A stretch of 64,000 nt of DNA from positions 248,001-312,000 of the forward strand of contig MSJH02000698.1 in the NCBI GenBank assembly GCA_001931875.2, given 5' to 3'. The notes beneath the pieces are model-generated. The model did no database searches, had not been told where the DNA came from, and worked only from the letters and a program-made list of their open reading frames with translations. This document shows positions 1-13,724 of the stretch, one piece after another. Source of the stretch: Byssochlamys sp. IMV 00236. Lineage: Eukaryota; Ascomycota; Eurotiomycetes; Eurotiales; Thermoascaceae. Numbering within the stretch: the stretch's first letter is position 1; every line of letters starts with the position of its first letter. A program made the translations under genes and the position numbers.

Positions 1-461
1 CCTGAATCCGTACGGATCCTATATGACCCTTCCCGGGCTGTTGCTGAAGACGATGATCCGTTGATGGAGGGCTGAGCGTAAAAGGAAGACATAGGGCGAG
101 AGCTGGGCTGGGAGGAGGGATGTTGTGGTATCGAACTTTGATATTGCGATGGCTGGTACTGTTGCAATTCTTGCTGATTATAGAAAACGGACGACCTGTT
201 CTGCAGGCGTTGGTCATAACTTCTAGCATCATCATTGGCTGGAGGGGAGGACTGAATATTGCCGGACGGCGGGGGTAATGAGACAGAGGAACCGTGATGC
301 TGTTGGCTAGCGATGGTATCCGTATATGAACCAGTCTCTAGAGGATCCTGCGTGTCGAGTCCGGTCGTGACAGCATCGTCTGAAGAGTGTAGAGACGAAT
401 CGTCCGGGTTCGCGATCCGGAGTCCACCCAGGGACTGAGAGAGACTCAGATCCCCATCCAT
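1..461 (-). CDS. Unrecognised Ser/Gln-rich protein, N-terminal part only
   Basis: An open frame runs on the minus strand from an ATG at 461-459 to the left edge without a stop, giving about 153 residues. The protein begins MDGDLSLSQSLGGLRIANPD and continues as low-complexity Ser/Gln/Pro/Asp sequence, which suggests an intrinsically disordered N-terminus. The start is the first ATG of the open frame; two codons later the sequence settles into regular coding composition. I do not recognise the family, and the diagnostic domains probably lie beyond the window. The gene is divergent from the one starting at 1631, with about 1.2 kb between the start codons. Confidence 0.6.
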   Translation of the reverse strand, partial: MDGDLSLSQSLGGLRIANPDDSSLHSSDDAVTTGLDTQDPLETGSYTDTIASQQHHGSSVSLPPPSGNIQSSPPANDDARSYDQRLQNRSSVFYNQQELQQYQPSQYQSSIPQHPSSQPSSRPMSSFYAQPSINGSSSSATAREGSYRIRTDS

Positions 462-1630
462 GATGGCCCGGGCCGATCCCTATCGAGTATCGAAGTACCA
501 AACGCAGTGGACAATGCGGATCGGCTGGAAGGGAGTCGTGATACGCGCAGATAGTGACAGAGAAGAGGCGCCAACGTGGCGCCTGGAATCCGTTGCGGAT
601 AGCAGTTTCGGGGTACAAATAGAGTACCGATGGGAACTATTCCGGCGGTCGCATGAACAACGGATGCATGATATGGCCAAAAGAAAGAGAGACGGGAGGG
701 AGAATCCTGCAATGTTGGACAGGGACCAGAGTGCAAACGGACGCGTGGACGAAGGAGGGGAGAAGGCGGGGGGAAGGCTCAGCGTTCAACAGGCGATGAT
801 GGTGTTGAGGTGAAGCTGCTGAGGTTCGTTGTCGATGGATTCGGCTTAGGCGCGTTCTGCGGCCCGCCCACGGGAGGTTCTTTAGGGAGACGCCAACACC
901 ACGTCGGCCTTCCATCGTGGCGGCGGTGCTCTGTTGCTGAGAAAAGGTATGTGGACTGGCTGGCAATTATTATTGCTCTGGTGGCTGTTAATTTTAAAAC
1001 TATCTCCTGGTTGTGGTGGTGGGTTGTGGAGGGATTCCGCCATACAGCATGCTGCTCCTTTTGCCATGGTGATGGCACGAACATACCAGTCTATCTATCT
1101 TGAATGCTGATTGACAGTTACTTAAGGGGCTGCTAGAAGATCGGTTCAGCTCGTATTTAGCTGTAGATAGTCGATCATAGTCGTTCTTATATTCGATTCA
1201 GATCACCCTATTCCCCTAGTCTACATTCCATTTTCTGTCGAGTTTATTTTTAGATATCCATTTGATACTATAAACCACCCCGTTTATTTTTCACATCAGT
1301 ATGAATTATAGCAATTCCTATGGGATTTCCTTTGTCCTCATGCATCTCAGGCTTCTTTTTCCTTACAAGCTCATTATCTTTTTGTTTACTAGTCCCGCAT
1401 TGTGATTCACAAAGATGGATGTGCTAGGCAGGCACAACTCACGTATCGTATCGTATCATGATTATTCTCTCACGTCCCATGTAAACACGCCTGGGTAGCT
1501 TTTTATCTTAAAAAAAATCTCATCAGCACCTATCACCAGAGACTGGGGACGCTACTCACCATACTCTCCGTATAAACAAGGCTGTTGCCATCCTCAAAAT
1601 CTGGTTCAAGCCTTCTGTTGACGCTCAGCC
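462..1630. other. Divergent intergenic region
   Basis: This 1.17 kb separates two divergent start codons and must hold both promoters and 5' leaders. The first 300-400 bp are purine-rich on the plus strand, as expected for a pyrimidine-rich leader of the minus-strand gene. Open frames here are short and have no recognisable protein character. Confidence 0.5.
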
Positions 1631-4045
1631 ATGATCTGTTTACCTCCAACAAGGATAGAGCTGACGGACAGCGATATCGACTTCCATCTCCAGGGGATCA
1701 TGCTGCGCCGTGGCCTCGTTGCTGATTTTGGGAATCTTGATATAGGATCCGATGATGAGGACGAGGACGACGATGATTATACGCAGTTTCCAAGGATGTA
1801 CCACAAATCAGACATATCGTCAAGTGCCGCTGCATCCACCTCTGATATCCTCCCTGATAGTGAGTCTAGTGGAGGGTCGCACTCGAGCCAGGGATATCAA
1901 GCTACCTCGTATGGTAGAAGTGTGATCCCGCAAACCCCTTCTGCCGGTATATCCCAACTTGATGGAGTATCAGTTCTGGACTACACCGCCCTCCATGTTG
2001 AAAATGCATTCCAAGGCTTTCCAGCTGGTCTTTTTGATGATTATGGCCGGCAGTTCCCTGGAAATAACAAAGCTCTCACCGCTTTGCTCGCTTACTGCTT
2101 GTATCTCCAGCGCACTTATGGGTCTCCAAAACACAACAATGACAGAATTGGACAGAAGAGTCACTTCTCAGGGGCTCTCCAACAGATTCTGTCCATTCAT
2201 CCCAGTCTATCCCAGTACTTTGCTTCTGTTCCTGACCTGCTGCCCTACACTCGTCTTATAGCCTCCAGTGTTGGATCAAGCTCTTACTTGACAGCTATGG
2301 CTCGTGACAAGCGGCCTCCCAGGGTGCCAGGGGCACAAAGACCAGCACGTCAGACACGCCCTCCTCGCACTATAGCACCTGGAACCAGAAAGATTGTGTC
2401 TGCTGGTGAGCCAGGTCAAGTTTCTAGGCCACCAACTAGCGCTCCCCATACTGATGCGTCCGTCATGAAGATTGGTATATATGCCTCTCTTTAACTATAT
2501 CCAGGCTACATAGATACTAATGAATGTTTCATAAAAGCTACTCCTGCAAGGGTCAATAAAAGAGGACAGGAGGCAGTTAATAAAGCCAGTGTGACCAGTG
2601 CACTTCCTGCTCCAGCTCACCAAGACTTGGCTCTCAGACAGGAGCTAGAGGATCCATTCCTTGTCCCTCTCCCAGGTAAGGAAGTGGGAGGTCACAGAAC
2701 CAGCATCGGCGAATCTACTGCAATTGACGCGGGAAATATCTCTTCAAGCTCTCCCCATTCTGAGCTTGGATTAACTGCCGGGGGTCATCATACGACCCTA
2801 CCCCCTATCTTACCTGGATCTCTATATGCGTTCCCGTATTTCCAAACTGCATACGACAGGACTATCTTGGGAACGAATACAGAACTGGGAAATAAAGATG
2901 TCCCGTCAGCCAAAGCCGGTTCCTACCAGCCCTCTTTCGGCCCTTTTCGCAGGACGGATGAGGGGCCGACTAGGCATACTGTAACGACTAGCTCTCGTAC
3001 CGAGAAGCACTGGCCGATCGATACTGAAAATTATGCAGCTTTTGATCACTGTTCTCCCCCGTCCAAGAAGGGCGGTATGGGCAAGCGCGGCCAAAGCGTC
3101 ATCGACGCCATCAACCTCGACGACGATTCGGACATCAGCATGTTAAACATCAAGACTCCCGTTCAGATTGAGTCCGAGAAAGTCGAGTCTGGCAGCTCCT
3201 TCACGGATAAAGCGTTCACTTCTGCAGTACCTTCCAAGAAAGACAGTGTCTTATCTATTCATCATCTTTTGAATCCCGAAAATGGCACAGAAAGTGCGGA
3301 ACAGGCTCTGGCTTCTAATGCGCCCAACTATCCCAAACAGGATAATGATGTGATGGGTAAAAGCAAGACACCGAATCACCCCATTTATGGCCCATCACAG
3401 GTACACATAAGTGAGAATGAAGACGATGACCGGAAGGCCGCAGCGGAGGTTAGTTAAAGTATCATGTCTGCGTTCTGAGGTCCTTGTTCTGACTTTAATG
3501 GATGCAGGCACTTGCTCAGCTTTCTACGGGTAAGCAGGCAGCCCTTCCTCCAGGGGCTGTAGCTTCGTGCCATAGACACGACACATTTTTCCAGCATGAC
3601 GGCCAGTCTCTCACATCGGACAGTCCCTTCCGTGGCTTGTCATCTGGTTCAGCCGCCGAAAGAGACAGTTCTCCAGCATTCGATAATGGGTGTCTTGCCA
3701 GTCCCAAACCGGAGTTGCAGGCCGCGCTGCTCCAGGAAATGGCGGAAAAGAGAAGAAAGGCTGAAGAAGCAAGGGGACCAAAGTACACCAGAGAGAGCGT
3801 CGTAAGTCTTTTCCCGTCGATATAATGCCGTAAACTGACGCCCTGGATCGTAGGATGAGGCGACTTGGCAAAGTGTTCTTGAGGCCTCGTGGGATTTTCA
3901 GCGGAGAATCGACAAGATGCTTGCAGATATAGACAAAGACGACGATTCCGACGACTTTGGCTTGGCAGGCTACTTGAATCTTTTTGGCCCAAAAGATGAC
4001 GGTGACTGCAACAATCACCCGACTCCGCCGGATTTTCAGTTCTAG
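1631..4045 (+). CDS. Unrecognised acidic, disordered protein (four exons)
   Basis: Four exons join in frame: 1631-2405, 2505-3448, 3508-3801 and 3854-4045, about 734 residues. The introns at 3449-3507 (59 bp) and 3802-3853 (52 bp, GTAAGT donor) are clear. The first intron is less certain: the donor may be GTGAGC at 2406 (99 bp intron) or GTATAT at 2475, which would give only 30 bp. Near residues 35-50 is an Asp/Glu run (GSDDEDEDDDDYTQF), followed by Ser/Pro-rich disorder. A second acidic patch (INLDDDSDIS) lies mid-protein, and the C-terminus (residues about 670-734) is a helical, acidic stretch ending PTPPDFQF. The composition would suit a nuclear protein, but I recognise no domain and assign no function. 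Confidence 0.7.
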
Positions 4046-5933
4046 GCGGACATCGACAGAAGTACATTCATTTTACATGAAAAAGCGAGCTCAACCCGGG
4101 TAAGAAGAACATTCCATCTTCGCATCTTTGCCTGACGGCTACGATCGAGCTTCAAAAAAGACCAGAAAAAGAAAAAGAAAAAAAAAGCTCATTTCTTATC
4201 TCTCGAGGATGTTTGCACAATTGAATCGGACAGACTCGATTTGGCCTCATGGATGAAAGGTCTATTTGTATCATTATTATCTTTTTTCAGAACCTTTCTT
4301 CTCACCCTCCCCCTGTTGGCACTGGGTTGGTTGGCCTTCTATCCCACTTCATTGGCACATTCTTTGATGTTTCTAGTCAGAATTCATATTAATAGATACC
4401 AAACTCATTCCTTCAAAAAAACTCCCGGTTCTTTTCAGATATCTTTAGTCCAAAGTCTCTCTTCCCCCACTTCCTGAAACGAAGCGAAGTCGCGACCTTG
4501 TCCGACACTGCACAAGTGAGCTTGCGCGAGGAGATACGTACGTACGTAGGCACTGAAATGCGTTCATTTAGGGTATGCAAATAAAGTGGCGCGAGCACGT
4601 ATATAGGTATTATTGACCAATGAATGATGTTTTCAGTTATTTTATCCACCATCGACATCTACCATCATAACTTAGGTATGGTACAGGCAGGTACTGAGTT
4701 ACTCCACTTACAGGAAGGCTAAAACCTGAAACCTATAAGATAGCCATGAATAATAAAGAATATTGTATGTATTAGATACCCACATTTTAGATCCGCAAAC
4801 GGGTGTAACCTGACCCCCAGGTGGTGATATACATACAATGCGTGCCGAGCAGCGAAAACAAAGCTTATTATGCGACACTCCGATCTTGATTCCGACTGGC
4901 TAGGTATCTACCTAAGAAGTGAAGCCACTAGTTAACTAACTACTTATCTATATTATTCCATAGGACCTAGGTACTTGGTTTAAGTTTACTTAGTTATCAT
5001 CTTTTTACCCACTTCGCTGATACTAACTATATACTCTACTTTAAAATTGCCACAGCGTCGTCATCTATGTGCAGATCAGGAACTTGCATCTGCATTTGCA
5101 TTTGCATTTGCTCCTTCGAGGTTGGGTTATCTAACATGTGAAGTTGGCAGATGGTTGTATGGTACGTATGCGTGTAGAGTAGGTTACTACACAGGTAGGT
5201 ATTTTATCCTGTGGTGGGGGAGGGGGAGGCAGGCAGGCAGGTAGACGTCATTCCGGAATATGACTGTTGCTGATTTTTGTATGTAGGGTTATTTCGTATG
5301 AATTCATGCGCCGATGAAGTCGAGAGTAGAATTTTAGATATGCATTGCGACACCTGTCTCTATTCTCTGATGAATATAGAGTAGATAGATAGACTTGTTT
5401 TCGATTAGGGAGATGGAGAGAATCTATCAATTACTGCAGCACCTGGTGTTCGAGCGTCCTGAGGACAGCGTTTCGAGCCAATGTTAAGTCGTTAAAACCA
5501 CCAAGAGTTAAGAAAATAGTCTAGGATAGGTGTTTGATAAAGTAGTAGTAAATCGTAGCGAGGCGGACGCCTGCGCCAAATATTATCATTTCACTCTCGT
5601 TCCGACATAGTAGGGACACGACAATGCAAACAAGTCAGGACGATGTAAGAACCGAAAATGATGTTTCCGGGGTTCACAGGTGGAAAGGAAATAAATGCAT
5701 CAGGTAAGAATATATCATCGGGTCTAAAAATGTTTAATTCTTTGGATATGAAAAAAAAAGTAACCGAGAAAAAGAAAATCGGTGATCCAGAAAGGTATGG
5801 AACCACCCCCCGGCAATGAATTATCTTCCAGCATGTTTCAGCTCCCATTCCCATCTATCTCGTTCGATAAATAAAAACGCCCTTTTCTAGTGCACAGAAC
5901 TCCCTAGCACTTGGTTTTATATTCTTGAATCGT
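4046..5933. other. Convergent intergenic region
   Basis: This 1.9 kb lies between two converging genes and holds both 3' ends. It is AT-rich in places (about 4600-5050) with short simple repeats: an imperfect TGCATT run near 5088-5112 and a CAGG run near 5226-5241. I see no supportable gene. Confidence 0.5.
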
Positions 5934-7824
<1,891 letters not shown>

Positions 7825-10800
7825 CCTGCCTTGTAGGATATCCTGGAAGCTGGGCACGCGGTTCAATGTTTTGCGGATGTTCAGCATAAAGAAAGGAGCG
7901 GTGCAGGAAAGCTGCTTCACTTAAAGGGAAGGACGAGCTTTGGTTTGAGATGCAGGAGAGAGAGAGAAGAAGGCGGAGGAACGAAGAGGAGGAGGTATCT
8001 CGAAGATCGGGCAGCTTGCGCAGCTGTGGGGAGGGATGGTGCTGTTTCAAGTGCGTCCGCACGGTGCGTTGCCGGGCGTCCCCTGGAAAGGGGGTTGCGT
8101 TTAAAAAGGCGTTAAGCCAACAGGCGCACCCACGTAGCCCGAACGACTGGTCGATACGGATTTCCAGTCTACACCGCAACAGGAGAGCGCCTTCTGGACG
8201 CATTCTTCCTTCGGGATCATCTTGGTTTGGTGCGCCACGGGTAGCGCCGATTCCAGCTATCTTCGCACTTATCGCTCGCGAAGCTCATTGCAAGCGGCTT
8301 GGCAGGCACCGCTCGTGCCCTTTTGCGTTTGTTGCAACGCTGGCGAGTAGTAAAGTAGTGGGCGGAGATGCGGCTAAAACCCTCCCCCTATTTCGTTTCC
8401 GGCCTGTTATGTTAGGTATTTAATTATAATTATAATTATTATTATTATATTCGGTTTGGATTGCTTTCAAATCCTCCCCGCCATCGAGATGAATTGAGGT
8501 GACAGATGTCATTGTCTCTCAGCTGTCCGGATTTAGAGTATGCAGTATCTATGTATCTATGTATGTACGTATGTATGTAGTTACTACTGCTTACTACTTC
8601 CTTTCCTACCACCTAGGTACTTACTTTAGGGCCGTTCTCGTCCAGACAATCATCTACCCAAGGTAGTTACTCTACCATACGTCCTGGATGGTCAAATAAT
8701 CAATTGGAGAGCAACCGATCCGTCGATCGACACAGCAACTCGGAACAACATCCGCCTTGCGAGCATCTCCCCCAAAAGAGCCATCCAAAACCCTGAAAGA
8801 TGGATGCATGGACGGATGGGGTGACCCAGGTCGGTTCCACTGATTGCCATCTGCGGGAGAAAAAAAGGGGAAGAGGATCGTCCGGTGAGGGACAATCACC
8901 GTCTGTTGTGCTCTCGTTGGACTGGATGTGCTCCATCGATATCAAATGTGGCACACAGGTAAATCATCTGCGGCTCGTAGACGTAACTATCTACCATAAG
9001 CATCTCGCACAAGGGCAAAAGAGAGAAGAAGAAGAAAAAAAAAGGTCTGATGCTGGTTGATTACCATTATTTTCTACACCACCACCCCGGTTCTCTCCCC
9101 CCCTGTTTACCTTGTTTTCGCGGGTAATCTCCCTTTTTTTTCTTCATTTCTATCTTCTTATTAATGATATATGGTACGTATCTGTTTCATTTTAGCCGAC
9201 CGGGGCTTTCCCATGAACCACAGATCGGAGCAGAAATCTCATCTCATCTGCCCCCTCTGGGACGCCTCCGACGTAGCGCTCGTGCGCGTGTTGACAGGCC
9301 CAAAAGGACACGTTCCACGCGTGGAGAGGCCAGCAATCCTCTTGACCATAGAATACATAGTAATAGAACCACCGGCGGGACTCCACGCGGTATGGAGGAA
9401 GCTAGACAGAATCCTGTACGAGTGGGCCGTCCCTGATCGGGCGTCTGGCGAACCAGCGCGCCGGATGCACGACTGACGGCTGGAGATCGCCGCCTTCCCT
9501 CCCCGCCGGCCAGGGCACGATAACCTGCTTTGGGAAGGCGCCCGTTCCAAACAGGTAGGTGGAGGCTTGGCAGCTTGCGTAATGGGCAGTGAGCAGTAAT
9601 TTCGATCAGCGCGGGATGCGGCCAGCTTGCTCAGTCCGGTGGTAGGATCGTCCCCCTCCGCTGCCACCCTGGATGGTACAGATAATAATAATCATGGTAT
9701 GGTGTTATTATGATTAGTTGGTAGGACAGAGTAGAAAAGACTTCAACTTGAACCCTGAGAGAAATTCGTCATCCTGGGCTTGAAGGGGCTCAAGAGTACA
9801 TAGTTACTTGACTCTATAACGTGCCTGAGTCTAGACGCTGGTAGCGGGAAGCTTAACAGCTTAACACGCGTAGCAAGCGGCTAACAGCGGTGGATAGCAA
9901 TATACTGTACAATGTAACTACCTACTACCTGTAATAATATTATTATAATAGTTAATAACAATGCTTGTTAAGCGCGGGGAGTGGAACGCTTACTTGCTCG
10001 CGGCAAAAAAGACCATGGATTAATGTACAATTTCCCTGATATCCTTTAACCACAGAAATAATCAAACGAGCAGCCCCGAGCTCAACCCGAACCGGGAACA
10101 ACTCCACCGCCGGATGGATCCGTCGCAGCCACCCATCGTGTTTCAACTTGCCTTTCCTCATTCCGGGACCCTCTGACCCTCCCCCTTTCTGCTGGATCGT
10201 CTTCTGTTCGCGGTGCGATGGGGAAAATCACTGGGCGCGCCACTCAGATACTAGATAGATACTCTCTTATGGTGCTCTGTATCCCGCCCGCGATACCATA
10301 GCACACCTGGGCGACACATCAGCTTCTCTCTGGCTCTTTTGGCTCTCCAACAATACCATAATAATAATAACCTTTTTTTTTTCTCGCGGTCCCCTAATCC
10401 ACACCAGCACCAGCAACCCGTCCACAACTCCGATCCACCCCATTCCATCCCTGCGATAAAAATAAGGTAGACTTCCGTCCATGCCCGTCATCGCGGCCCT
10501 GTGAAACGGAAGCGATTCCTCGAACTGCCCTTTTGTTCTCTTTTTTCGCCTTGCCTTGCTTTGTCTTGACCAACCTTCGCTCGTTCAACAATCCAACTAC
10601 TACGACTTTTTTCTTTTCTGCTCTTTGCCTCAATTCGGCCTTTTTTTTTCTTCTCTCTTCATCGACTTCTCTTCCTCTACCTACCTTACCTACCGTGCGT
10701 AATTTATTCTCAGCACTTCCTTCCTCGTGGCCTCCGCAGCGTTTGGCCAGAGCAGCCTTTTACGGCCGCGTCCTTTCGATCTTCAACGGTTTCTCGCTGA

Positions 10801-10825
10801 GCAAGCTCGCTCCATCACGTCCACG
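7825..10825. other. 3-kb divergent region between ugmA and the transporter gene
   Basis: This region holds the promoters and leaders of both galactofuranose-pathway genes. A stretch near 8415-8450 is almost pure A/T. From about 10500 to 10780 the plus strand is strongly C/T-rich, as in the core promoters of well-expressed Aspergillus genes. Open frames of up to 157 codons (for example 7950-8423) have no domain or codon signature, and I do not call a gene. Confidence 0.5.
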
Positions 10826-12367
10826 ATGAGTTCTTCCGAAGCTGCTGAAAAGCTGCGCACGTCCGCAGAGGTCTCCCGCAATGAGGCCACCTTGCCTACC
10901 GTCAACCCGGCCCTGGACAAGCAGGAGCCTCCCAAGCCCGCTCTGCACCCGGCCTTCTACGTGATGTGAGTGTGTCCCGAACGGGGTGGATGAAATGAAA
11001 CGAAAGCGGGGAGATGAGAGATCTGACTGGGGTGCAGTGCCTGGATTACTCTGAGTTCCAGTGTTATCCTGTTCAACAAGCACATCCTGGACTATGCCCA
11101 CTTCCGTAAGTTTCCTTGCAGAGCTGCCTCGAGCAACGGTTAGAGAGACTCGACGCTAACAACGATCAAAATAGGTTTCCGTATGTGTACCTCCCGTATC
11201 GACCGACCCATTGATGAAATCACCGTGTTAACCTGTCTCCAGCGATTATTCTTACAACATGGCACTTGGCATTTGCAACCTTCATGACCCAGATTCTCGC
11301 CCGCACCACCACCCTGCTCGATGGCCGCAAGACCGTCAAGATGACTGGCCGTGTCTATCTGCGTGCCATCGTCCCCATCGGTCTCTTCTTCAGTCTGAGT
11401 TTGATCTGCGGTAACGTTACGTATCTCTACCTGAGTGTTGCTTTCATTCAGATGCTCAAGGTACGCTGGGAACCAAAACAACAATACGGCAACTCGTCGA
11501 AGGAACGGCAGCAAGGCTAACATGACTACTAGGCCACCATGCCCGTCGCTGTGCTCTCGGCCACCTGGGCTATGGGAATTGCTCCCGTGAACCTCAAGGT
11601 CCTGATGAACGTCTCCGCCATCGTCATTGGTGTCATCATCGCCTCGTTCGGTGAGATCAGGTTCGTCTTGATCGGTTTCCTCTTCCAGCTCGGTGGTATC
11701 GTCTTCGAGGCCGTCCGTCTGGTCATGGTTCAGCGTCTGCTGAGCTCCGCTGAGTTCAAGATGGACCCTCTGGTTTCCCTGTACTACTTCGCTCCCGTCT
11801 GCGCTGTCATGAACGGTATCACTGCTCTGTTCCTCGAGGTTCCCAACCTCACCATGGACCACGTGTACAACGTCGGTGTCTTCACGCTGCTGGCCAACGC
11901 CGTTGTTGCGTTCATGCTGAACGTGTCGGTTGTCTTCCTGGTATGTAGTCTCGGTCGTCCCGAGGTGATATCGGCCTACGCTAACACATGGATTACAGAT
12001 TGGCAAGACTTCTTCTCTGGTCATGACCCTGTGCGGTGTCCTCAAGGATATCCTCCTGGTCGCCGCCTCTATGATGCTCTGGCACACCCCCGTCACTGGT
12101 CTCCAGTTCTTCGGTTACTCGATTGCCTTGATGGGTCTGGTCTACTACAAGCTCGGTGGTGACAAGATCAAGGACTACGCCGGCCAGGCCAACCGCTCGT
12201 GGGCCGAGTACGGTGCCAACCACCCGGCTCAGCGCAAGGGCATCGTCGTTGGCGCTGTCGTCCTCTTCTTCTTCCTGCTCTTCGGATCGATGGCTCCTAG
12301 CTACGCTCCTCAGTCTGTCGACCGCTTCAAGGGCATCCTCGGTGGTGCCACCGCTGGAAACGCGTAA
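10826..12367 (+). CDS. glfB: TPT-family nucleotide-sugar transporter, probable Golgi UDP-galactofuranose transporter
   Basis: The predicted 402-residue membrane protein belongs to the triose-phosphate/nucleotide-sugar translocator family. Exons are 10826-10965, 11038-11105, 11175-11180, 11243-11460, 11533-11940 and 11999-12367. The third exon is only 6 nt, yet it is needed to keep the frame and rebuild the conserved block FRFPIILTTWHLAFATFMTQ. Family features include SSSVILFNKHIL in the first membrane helix, FIQMLKATMPV, and IGKTSSLVMTLCGVLKDILLV followed by YKLGGDK near the C-terminus. The start is the ATG at 10826; no ATG lies further upstream in the open frame. In Aspergillus the UDP-Galf transporter gene (glfB, ugtA in A. 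nidulans) sits next to the mutase gene, and the same arrangement here supports the specific call. Family membership is secure; substrate is inferred from neighbourhood. Confidence 0.85.
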
Positions 12368-13724
12368 TGCACACTTGAGTCGCCCGGGGGCTCTTGTCTC
12401 CCCCCTCTGTGGACCCCCGGCACATCTATAAACTATAATGGTCGGCAAGCAGACACAGGAAGAAGGCTATTCATGCATCAGCTGGATGCCCGTTCTGATT
12501 TCCGCCATTTTTTCTTCGATTTCTTTCCTTGTTGGAGGGATGAGTTAGGAGGCCTGTGAGACGATTATAGAGACTCTTGAGGAAGGTACATGTTTGCACG
12601 CATGGCAAAAGGTCTGTTTTGAGATTTTCTGACCTGGCCACGGCTGCGGCCGCTGGGAATACCGCCAGTGTCTTTTTGGGACAGGAGTTGATGCGTCGTG
12701 TCTTTGCATGGGTCCGGTCTTGCTCGCGAAAAGCAACTTTTGACCATCCACTAATTCCCGACGCGGACTATGTGCCATTATTTCTGCCTGTGATCTCACG
12801 AATGTTCTATTATTTGACATGTTAGACTTAGCACGACGCACTCCATCGTGGGGGTGTATTTCATTTTTCCTTGACAGGGTTCGAATAGAGAAATTGATTA
12901 ATTGCTTCGGCAAGAAAGTGTCATTGCTGTTCTCCTCTGTTCTCATCGCTTCTCTGTGATCTGTGTGGTCTGTGTGTTCCTTGTTCGCTGACTACGACAC
13001 TCTGGTGGGCTTATTCTGGGAAGAAGGCTGCTGGGCCCGAGGATCACCAGTGAGGCGGGCAGCTTGTCCGGGCAACGATTTTGTCTATGGTACCAGGTTC
13101 TTTCGACTCGGCCGACGATGATAACAGACAGACACCTTGCAGGACCAAGGTAGCCACAGACCCGCGGTTGCGAATCGGGGGGAAGCTGGCCTCTGGTGAT
13201 AAACCGGTCCGGGCATGCAGTTCCAGCCAGTCCGGGCACTCCGGGGCTCGCCAAGATCTTCCGGGGGAGAGGGGGGTGCTGGCCACTCAGCATCTTCTTC
13301 ATCGGTGCTCCTAGGTCGTCTGCCCCAGGCGAGCAAATCACGCGGCCTGCTGGTTACGGCTTCAACACGACCGAGATAGATAACGCGCTTCTCAAGTATC
13401 AGAGGATTCTCGAAGAATTATGGATGGCAAATCGAGGGCTTCACTGTTATTCTGGAGACCACTACGTCATGCCAGCGCACGTCGGAAGTAAAGGCGCAGC
13501 ATACGTCATACGCTTTCGTTCCGTGTGTTTACAGTAGTTACCAACCTGACGGTGTGGAATACATACATAGTTATGTATCGAGTCTTATTGCTGCCACTAA
13601 GTTACTACGTACGATCATCAATGATCGACTCCGAAAGGCCAATGAAAAAAGAAGAAAAAACAACGCATGTTTTTGCGATAAACAAGTAAATAAACGAATA
13701 ACGCGAAAGACCCAAGAAGACCTA
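12368..13724. other. Convergent intergenic region
   Basis: This region holds the 3' ends of the transporter and MFS genes. Several overlapping frames of 77-132 codons exist near 12943-13537 on both strands. None has a recognisable motif or in-frame splice extension, so no gene is called. Confidence 0.4.

Noticed and set aside
7950..8423. 157-codon plus-strand frame upstream of ugmA
   Set aside because: It opens with an arginine/glutamate simple-sequence stretch (GAGAGA-like DNA) and continues with no recognisable protein character.
9171..9476. 101-codon frame in the ugmA-transporter interval
   Set aside because: Three frames on both strands are open here at similar length, as expected of GC-richer noncoding DNA.
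11140..12096. 318-codon minus-strand frame
   Set aside because: It is antisense to well-spliced transporter exons, crosses their introns and has the biased composition expected of a shadow.
12943..13537. Overlapping frames of 77-132 codons between the transporter and MFS genes
   Set aside because: They exist on both strands without motif, splice extension or codon bias.
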